From: Thermoleophilia bacterium UBA6103
GTDB taxonomy: Bacteria; Actinomycetota; Thermoleophilia; UBA2241
Reading direction: 5' to 3'
DNA: 36,206 nucleotides
NCBI GenBank assembly: GCA_002423545.1
Contig: DIWP01000041.1
Span: 68,644 to 104,849, forward strand
In this document: positions 30,983-36,206 of the stretch, piece after piece
Layout of the letters: each line of letters begins with the position of its first letter
Position numbering within the stretch: the stretch's first letter is position 1
The notes under the pieces: generated by a model
The model's database searches: none
What the model was told of the DNA's origin: nothing
The model's input: only the letters and a program-made list of their open reading frames with translations
Position numbers and translations under genes: made by a program

Positions 30983-33142
30983 ATGAGGCCGGCGCGCGCG
31001 GTGCAGACCGCACCATACGCGAGACCATCGCTTGTGGGCGCTCGCACGACGGCCACGACCGCCGGCCGGGCGGTGTCGCTGCGGCATGTGGCGCGTTCTC
31101 TCGCCGAGACGCTCGACTTCTGGGCCTGCGACCTCTCGCTGCTCACCCCCGAGTCCGATGAGCTGCAGATCGTGGCGCTGTGGGCTGCGGCAGACTCTCC
31201 CCATGTGGAACGGGCACCGGGAGCGACGGTGCCCGTGGTATCGTCGCCGTCGCTGCGCGACGTCGTCCATCGGCGGCGGATCGTCGAGGCGCACCACGAT
31301 GGGGCGATGCGGCCGGTCCTCGCCGCCCGGATGCTGTCCTGGGATGTCAGGACGTCGGTCCACGTCCCGGTGATCCACGGTGACGAGGTCGTCGGCGCGC
31401 TGTCGCTGTATGAGACGCGACGCCGCCGCCATCTGAGCGATGAGGACAGGCGTTTGCTGGCCCTGGTCGGTCCCTCGCTCGGTGCGGCTCTACACGGCAG
31501 CCGCCTTCTTCGCGCTGAGACGGAGCGCAACCGCCAGCTCGATTCCCTGCTGGAGACCATCAGAGCGATGACCTCCAAAGCGACGCTGACCGACGTCCTC
31601 GACGTCGTGGCCGTGCAGGCGGCAGCCGCCTACTCGATCCCCTCGTGCGCCATCTTCGAATACGACGAGCCGGAGGACCAGCTGATCCTGCGTGCGTCCT
31701 ACGACGACATGCCGCCGGTCGCGGAGCAGGACGGCCTGGGGACCACGTACCCGCTCGACGACTACCCTGCCGACCGTCGCCTCCTGCACAGCGGCGAGAT
31801 CATGGAACAGCTTCTCTCTGAGCCTCACATCGATCCGGTCACGCGCCGCACGATGGAGAAGCACGGGGAGCGCAGCTGTCTGTCTGTCCCGCTGGCGTTC
31901 AAGGGCCGCGTCGAGGGTCTGCTCGAGATCATCGAGACACGCTGGGAGCGGCGCTTCACGCCGGCCGAACGCGATCTGGCGAGTGGCATCGGCGAGCAGG
32001 CGGCGGCGGCGATCGTCAACTCGCGCCTCTACAGGAAGCTGCAGGAGGCCACCGACCAGCTGGAGGACCAGCTGCAGGTGCGCCATACGCTGCTGGAGCT
32101 CTCCGAGGCGCTGCTGACGCTGCGCGATCGCGCGGCGGTCTTCGAGGCGATCGCCGGCGTCCTGAGCACGATCGTCCACTACGAGAACATGGACATCTCG
32201 CTGATCGACCGCGAGACCGACGAGCTTGTCGAGGTCTTCGAGGGCGAGGGCGGGGTCAACACGACGCTGGGCCTGCGCCTGCCGCTGGGCGTCGGAGCCT
32301 GCGGCGCCGTCATCGAGGCCGGCCGTCCGGAGATGGTCAACGACATGCTGCGCGATCCGCGTGCCGTGCAGGTGCCGGGTACCGACGAAGAGGAGCAGGC
32401 GTCGCTCATCATCCCGCTGCAGGTGGGCGCCGAGATCTTCGGCGTGCTGGCCGTCAGCCGCTTCGGCGGTCGCGTGTTCACGGAGCGTGAGTTCCAGCTC
32501 GCACAGCTGGTGACCAACCTGGCCGCCATCGCCATCCAGAACGCCCGCCTCTACGATGCCCTCCAGGACAAGGCCATCCACGACGGCCTGACGGGCCTCT
32601 ACAACCATCGCTACTTCTACGAGCGTCTGGCGCAGGAGGTGGCGCGTTCGCGGCGCTACGAAGGCTCGCTGGCGCTGCTGATGATCGACATCGACGACTT
32701 CAAGCGCTTCAACGACGCACACGGGCATCTGGTCGGTGACCGCGCCCTGGTTCAGCTGGCCGCCTGTCTCACCGCCGAGGTGCGCGAGGACGTCGACATC
32801 GTCGCCAGGTACGGCGGCGAGGAGTTCGCCGTGCTGCTGCCGAACACGACCTGCCGTGCGACGGGTGACGGAGGAGACGAGCCTGAGCGAGGCGCCCGAC
32901 CGGTCGCCGACGAAGCCCCGTGTGCGGCGCAGACGGTCGCCGCGCGGATCCGCGCTCGCGTCGCGGCCGAGACGTTCGGAGAAGAGGCCGGTGAGCATCG
33001 CGGGCCGCTGTCGGTGAGCGTCGGCGTGGCTTCTCTGCCCGACGTGGCGTACGACGAGCACGGGCTCATCGACTGCGCCGACAAGGCTCTCTACCTGGCC
33101 AAGCGCCTGGGCAAGGACCGCGTGGAGGTCTACGAGTCGTAA
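30983..33142 (+). CDS. Triple-GAF diguanylate cyclase
   Basis: A 719-residue cytoplasmic signalling enzyme that makes cyclic di-GMP. Three GAF sensory domains can be placed at about 33-172, 185-348 and 367-522, then a GGDEF domain at about 530-719 with IHDGLTGLYNHRYFYERLA (532-550), DIDDFKRFNDAHGHLVGD and the active GGEEF (611-615). The product-inhibition site would need R three residues before D605; here R601 is four residues before and E602 takes its place, so inhibition is probably lost. A 27-residue low-complexity insert (622-648) sits in the GGDEF domain. There are no membrane segments or signal peptide. ATG 30983 follows GGAG at about 8 bases. Signals sensed by the GAF domains are unknown. 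Confidence 0.93.
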   Translation: MRPARAVQTAPYARPSLVGARTTATTAGRAVSLRHVARSLAETLDFWACDLSLLTPESDELQIVALWAAADSPHVERAPGATVPVVSSPSLRDVVHRRRIVEAHHDGAMRPVLAARMLSWDVRTSVHVPVIHGDEVVGALSLYETRRRRHLSDEDRRLLALVGPSLGAALHGSRLLRAETERNRQLDSLLETIRAMTSKATLTDVLDVVAVQAAAAYSIPSCAIFEYDEPEDQLILRASYDDMPPVAEQDGLGTTYPLDDYPADRRLLHSGEIMEQLLSEPHIDPVTRRTMEKHGERSCLSVPLAFKGRVEGLLEIIETRWERRFTPAERDLASGIGEQAAAAIVNSRLYRKLQEATDQLEDQLQVRHTLLELSEALLTLRDRAAVFEAIAGVLSTIVHYENMDISLIDRETDELVEVFEGEGGVNTTLGLRLPLGVGACGAVIEAGRPEMVNDMLRDPRAVQVPGTDEEEQASLIIPLQVGAEIFGVLAVSRFGGRVFTEREFQLAQLVTNLAAIAIQNARLYDALQDKAIHDGLTGLYNHRYFYERLAQEVARSRRYEGSLALLMIDIDDFKRFNDAHGHLVGDRALVQLAACLTAEVREDVDIVARYGGEEFAVLLPNTTCRATGDGGDEPERGARPVADEAPCAAQTVAARIRARVAAETFGEEAGEHRGPLSVSVGVASLPDVAYDEHGLIDCADKALYLAKRLGKDRVEVYES

Positions 33143-33303
33143 GGCGGGCACTGCCTCGGGAACGTCACCGTCGAGAGGCCCTTGTCACCTTTGCCGGGCG
33201 GGCCGCGGTACCGCAGGATCGTCGGCGTCCCTTCCCTTGCGACAGCACCGGAGCTATCATGAGGACATCGTCTGTGACATCACCAGCATCGGAGGGTGTT
33301 CTG

Positions 33304-33570
33304 ATGGGCGTGCTCACGGTGCGCGGCGTGGATGAGGAGCTCGGTGCCGCGCTGAAGGCCGAGGCGGCCGAACGCGGGGTGAGCGTCAACGCACTTGTGC
33401 TGCAGCTGCTGCGTGAATCGCTGGGCCTTGCCGAGTCGCGCCCCGCCAAGCCCCGCATCTACCATGACCTCGACGGCTTCATCGGCTCCATCACCGACGA
33501 GGAAGCTGAGGAGATGCTCCGCATCATCGAGGAGGAATGCGAGCGGGTGGATGAAGAGGAGTGGCGGTGA
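33304..33570 (+). CDS. vapB: Antitoxin of a second PIN toxin-antitoxin pair
   Basis: An 88-residue protein with a ribbon-helix-helix-like N-terminus (VLTVRGVDEELGAALKAEAAERGVSVNALVLQLLRESLGL, quoted in part) and an acidic C-terminal tail ending EEECERVDEEEWR, which would wrap the toxin. ATG 33304 follows GGAGG (33291-33295) at 8 bases. A TATCAT (33254-33259) 45 bp upstream may be its -10 box, with a weak -35. The stop overlaps the toxin start as GTGA (33567-33570). Confidence 0.82.
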   Translation: MGVLTVRGVDEELGAALKAEAAERGVSVNALVLQLLRESLGLAESRPAKPRIYHDLDGFIGSITDEEAEEMLRIIEEECERVDEEEWR

Positions 33571-33968
33571 AGCCCCTGATGCTCGACACGAGCGTCTGCG
33601 TGGCCGCTCAGCGTGATCACGAGCCGGAGAGGGCGCTGCTACAGAGTGCGGCGTGCCTTGCCATCAACCCGATCGTCGCCGGCGAGCTGCATCTGGGCGT
33701 GGCGCTGAGCTCCAGCCCGGCGCTCAATCGCCGCCGGTTGGCGGCTCTGTTGGGCTCACCGCGCTTGCGCGTGCTACCCATTGTGGGGGAGACCGGTCGC
33801 TATTACGCACTGATCAAGAGCCAACTGCAGCGCAAGGGCCGGCCGATCCCCGACAACGATGTGTGGATCGCCGCCAGCGCCATGGAGCATGGGCTGGCGC
33901 TCCTGACATACGACCGGCACTTCGGCCACATCGACGGGCTGTTGCTGGCCGACGAGCTGCTGCCTTAG
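33567..33968 (+). CDS. vapC: VapC-type PIN toxin
   Basis: A 133-residue PIN-domain ribonuclease toxin. Active-site acids are placed in LMLDTSVCVAAQ (first Asp), NPIVAGELHLGVAL (Glu), IPDNDVWIAASAMEHG (third Asp) and LLTYDRHFGHI (fourth Asp), the normal VapC order. GTG 33567 overlaps the antitoxin stop (GTGA) and follows GAGGAG (33556-33561) at 5 bases. This pair is of a different subtype from the one at 25580. The gene converges on the acyl-CoA dehydrogenase gene. Confidence 0.88.
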   Translation: MKPLMLDTSVCVAAQRDHEPERALLQSAACLAINPIVAGELHLGVALSSSPALNRRRLAALLGSPRLRVLPIVGETGRYYALIKSQLQRKGRPIPDNDVWIAASAMEHGLALLTYDRHFGHIDGLLLADELLP

Positions 33969-34070
33969 GCGGTGCCGTCATCGCGGGCGCGATGGCGGCG
34001 TCGGTCTCATGGGGGCGCGGCGGCTGATAGCGGGAGCCTCCTGGTACGGATGACCGGCGCTCGGTGTGAC

Positions 34071-34164
34071 TCAGAGGCGAGCGAGGGTCGGCAGGTCGTC
34101 GAGATCGGCCGGCCGGCTCAGAGGCGAGCGAGCGTGGCCAAATCGTCGAGATCAGCCGGTCGGC
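34071..34164. repeat. 47-bp duplication of the acyl-CoA dehydrogenase 3' end
   Basis: 34118-34164 (the last 15 codons plus stop of the gene) and 34071-34117 (immediately downstream of it) are imperfect tandem copies, about 85% identical by eye. Read on the minus strand, the outer copy still spells RPADLDDLPTLARL and ends in TGA, but it is out of frame with the gene because 47 is not a multiple of three. Confidence 0.85.
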
Positions 34165-35923
34165 TGCTCCTGATGTGCTCCGACGCGCCCGCCACCCGGC
34201 CGGCGGCGGTGTCGAGGAAGTGGCGAGCTACCAGCAGCTTGCGGGCGTCGTTCTGGGCGTCGGCGGTGAGCAGATAGCCGCAGACCACGTCGATGGCCAT
34301 GTCGACAAGGCGCCGCGCGTGGAAGTCGCGGAAGCGCTCGTCGCCCGCGTCGCGGACGTACGCGATGGCCTCGTCGAGTCTGGCGCGCATCTCTCGTACC
34401 GACGCCAGCAGTTCGGGGGTCTGCGCGTAGTCGGCGGCATCGAGCCCGTCGAGGTGGGCGCCGAGCGTGCCGCCGAGCACGCCGCCGATCGCCGCCACCA
34501 CCTGCAGCTGCGTGGTGCCCTCGTAGATGTTGGTGATCCGCGCGTCGCGCGCGTGACGCTCGACGGCGAAGTCGCGCATGTAGCCGGAGCCGCCGTGCAC
34601 CTGGATCGAATCGTACGCGACCTCGTTGGCCATCTCCGTGGCCAGCGCCTTGCAGAGTGGCGTGAAGAGCGCCGCCAGGCGGGTGACCTTCTTCAGCTCG
34701 GCGCGCAGCTCCTTGAGCTCGACGGCCGCGGTGGCGGTGGCGGTAGCGTCGTCCGCGGCGGCGGACGCCGACGAAGGGCCGGAGCGGGCGGCCGACGGCT
34801 GTTCGTCGCGGCTCTGTGACAGCCGAGCGAGGCGGTGGTCGAGCCCGTCTTTGAGGTCGACGATCAGGCAGGTGTGGTAGAGGAGCGCCCGCGAGGCCTC
34901 GACGGCGACGCGCATGTCGGCGAGCATCGCCGCCACGGCCGTCAGCTCGCGGATCGGGCGGCCGAACTGCACACGCTCGCCGGCGTACTTCTCGGCCGCC
35001 CGGTACGCAGCCTCGGCGATGCCCTGGGCCTGCGCGGCGATCGCCAGACGAGCGCCGTTCATGAGGCTCATGACGTAGGTGGTGAGCCCCCGGCGGCGCT
35101 CGCCGACCAGTCGCGCCGGCGCATCGGTGAACTGCAGCTCGCAGGTCGGCGAGCCGTGGATGCCGAGCTTGTCCTCGAGGCGGCGGATGGTCATATGCTC
35201 GTCTCGTTCGTAGACGAACAGCGACAGGCCGCGCGCGTCTGTGGTGCCTTCCTCGCTACGGGCCAGCACCAGGCTTACCCGGCCGCAGCCGTTGGTGATG
35301 AAGCGCTTGACGCCGTTGAGCAGCCACGTCCCGTCCGGCTGTTCGGTCGCCTTGAGCTGGATGTTCTGCAGGTCGGAGCCGGCCTCGGGCTCGGTGAGCG
35401 CCATGGAGCCGGTCACGGCGCCGCTGGCGAACCGCGGCAGGTACTCCTGCTTGAGCTGCTCGTCGGCGAACTTGTTGACGGTGTCGGCGATGTCCTGCAG
35501 GCCGAACACGTTCATGAGCGACGGGTCGGCGCGGCTGACCATCTCGATGACCATCATGGAGACGGTGATGGGGAAGTTGAGCCCGCCGTATCGCCGCGGC
35601 AGGGTGATGCCCATGAGGTCGGCCTGGCGCAACCGCTCCAGCGACTCGGCGAGCCCCGGCGCGTAGCAGACCTCACCATCTTCGAGGACGCTGCCGGCGC
35701 GATCCACGTCTTCGGCACGCGGATCGACGAAGTCGCCGGCGATCTCACCGGCGATGTTCAGGACGCGCCGGAACGAGTCGCGGGCGTCCTCGTAGTCGCC
35801 AGGCGCGTAGGTCGACTCGCCGGCCTGGGCGTAGTCGTCTTCCCGCAGCGCCATCACGCGCGCCAGATCGGCGTGCTCCAGGCGGTACTGCAGGTCGGCG
35901 TTGTCCGTGAAGAAGTCGCTCAT
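34118..35923 (-). CDS. Acyl-CoA dehydrogenase, long form with insert
   Basis: A 601-residue FAD acyl-CoA dehydrogenase of the long (about 600-residue) type, oxidising acyl-CoA to enoyl-CoA and passing electrons to ETF, whose alpha subunit gene is immediately upstream. Seen: PRRYGGLNFP (109-118), GSMALTEPEAGSDLQN (172-187), WLLNGVKRFITNG (200-212), QFGRPI (319-324), YDSIQVHGGSGYMRDF (437-452) and IYEGTTQLQ (466-474, catalytic Glu468). Residues about 366-400 are a Ser/Ala/Thr-rich low-complexity insert before a long helix. ATG 35921-35923 starts 7 bp after the etfA stop. Chain-length preference cannot be told. The 3' end is duplicated downstream (see repeat). Confidence 0.93.
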   Translation of the reverse strand: MSDFFTDNADLQYRLEHADLARVMALREDDYAQAGESTYAPGDYEDARDSFRRVLNIAGEIAGDFVDPRAEDVDRAGSVLEDGEVCYAPGLAESLERLRQADLMGITLPRRYGGLNFPITVSMMVIEMVSRADPSLMNVFGLQDIADTVNKFADEQLKQEYLPRFASGAVTGSMALTEPEAGSDLQNIQLKATEQPDGTWLLNGVKRFITNGCGRVSLVLARSEEGTTDARGLSLFVYERDEHMTIRRLEDKLGIHGSPTCELQFTDAPARLVGERRRGLTTYVMSLMNGARLAIAAQAQGIAEAAYRAAEKYAGERVQFGRPIRELTAVAAMLADMRVAVEASRALLYHTCLIVDLKDGLDHRLARLSQSRDEQPSAARSGPSSASAAADDATATATAAVELKELRAELKKVTRLAALFTPLCKALATEMANEVAYDSIQVHGGSGYMRDFAVERHARDARITNIYEGTTQLQVVAAIGGVLGGTLGAHLDGLDAADYAQTPELLASVREMRARLDEAIAYVRDAGDERFRDFHARRLVDMAIDVVCGYLLTADAQNDARKLLVARHFLDTAAGRVAGASEHIRSSRPADLDDLATLARL

Positions 35924-35930
35924 GCCGCTC

Positions 35931-36206
35931 TCACCCCGCGCCCTTGACCCTGTAGGCGGCGATCATCCTGGGGATGACGTCGTGCAGGTCGCCCACGATG
36001 CCGTAGTGGGCGACCGAGAAGACCGGCGCCAGCGGGTCGGTGTTGATGGCCAGGATGCGGGCCGACTCGTCCATGCCGGCACGGTGCTGCACCGACCCCG
36101 AGATGCCGGCGGCGATGTAGAGCTTGGGCCGCACGGTGGTCCCCGTCTGGCCGACCTGGTGGTCGCGGTCGACCCAGCCGGCGTCGACCGCGGCGCGCGA
36201 GGCGCC
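35931..36206 (-). CDS. etfA: Electron transfer flavoprotein alpha subunit, C-terminal part
   Basis: The last 92 codons of EtfA, cut by the right edge. EtfA binds FAD and moves electrons from acyl-CoA dehydrogenases toward the quinone pool. Readable: ASRAAVDAGWVDRDHQVGQTG, VRPKLYIAAGISGSVQHRAGM and the end AINTDPLAPVFSVAHYGIVGD, all part of the ETF-alpha FAD domain. It is followed 7 bp later by the acyl-CoA dehydrogenase gene on the same strand. etfB presumably lies to the right, outside the window. Family is certain; the rest of the protein is not seen. Confidence 0.95.
   Translation of the reverse strand, partial: GASRAAVDAGWVDRDHQVGQTGTTVRPKLYIAAGISGSVQHRAGMDESARILAINTDPLAPVFSVAHYGIVGDLHDVIPRMIAAYRVKGAG

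Overview
The window is a 36 kb piece of a high-GC chromosome with dense gene packing, strong GGAGG-type ribosome binding sites, frequent GTG/TTG starts, and at least one probable leaderless mRNA. Gene content (DUF1385 and DUF6159 proteins, an ECF sigma/anti-sigma pair, acyl-CoA dehydrogenase with EtfA, MetX/MetY/MetW methionine synthesis, two PIN-domain toxin-antitoxin pairs) points to an actinobacterial lineage outside the classical streptomycete/mycobacterial groups. Thermoleophilia- or Coriobacteriia/Geothermincolia-like lineages are my guess; the exact taxon cannot be read from the sequence. No phage, transposase, CRISPR array, rRNA or tRNA gene was recognised.

Layout. 1-2652: end of cobQ, a convergent Fur-family regulator with a Fur-box-like site on its own promoter, then cobC-like and cobS (late cobalamin assembly). 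2708-5477: a DUF362 protein and a large membrane ferredoxin (NapH/NapG-like fusion), in one operon. 5643-7745: polysaccharide deacetylase, a small membrane protein, a large inverted repeat and a ferritin-like helical protein. 7800-11306: CoA-acylating (methyl)malonate-semialdehyde dehydrogenase and a saccharopine-dehydrogenase-family enzyme, separated by 720 bp of non-coding DNA with repeats. 11387-15013 (minus strand): murB, then an operon of ECF sigma factor, membrane anti-sigma factor and fabI driven by a recognisable ECF-type promoter. 15178-20451 (plus strand): metY, then metX-metW-MBL hydrolase-cupin-peroxiredoxin.

The peroxiredoxin at 20005-20451 is the main discovery of the window. 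Its peroxidatic cysteine codon is an in-frame TGA, followed at the right distance by a perfect 7-bp hairpin with a GU-containing loop. It is a selenocysteine-containing peroxiredoxin that ordinary gene callers would split in two. 20461-23838 (minus): a YhaM-type HD exonuclease, a small helical protein and a lysA-type decarboxylase. Upstream of lysA lie a structured leader, a strong promoter and three palindromic operator-like repeats phased at 22 bp. 24299-26265: a SelA-fold PLP enzyme and a divergent PIN toxin-antitoxin pair. 26462-30491: alaC-type aminotransferase, DUF1385 and DUF6159 membrane proteins, and a thioesterase with a small arginine-rich protein. 30983-33968: a triple-GAF diguanylate cyclase and a second PIN toxin-antitoxin pair. 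34118-36206: an acyl-CoA dehydrogenase, whose 3' end is duplicated downstream, and the C-terminal end of etfA.

A recurring oddity is low-complexity Ala/Gly/Ser/Thr-rich inserts inside otherwise conserved enzymes (MurB, LysA, acyl-CoA dehydrogenase, the GGDEF domain, CobQ). Functionally the region is housekeeping metabolism (cobalamin, methionine, lysine, cell wall, fatty acid) with redox and selenium biology. All assignments come from reading motifs; no database search was possible.
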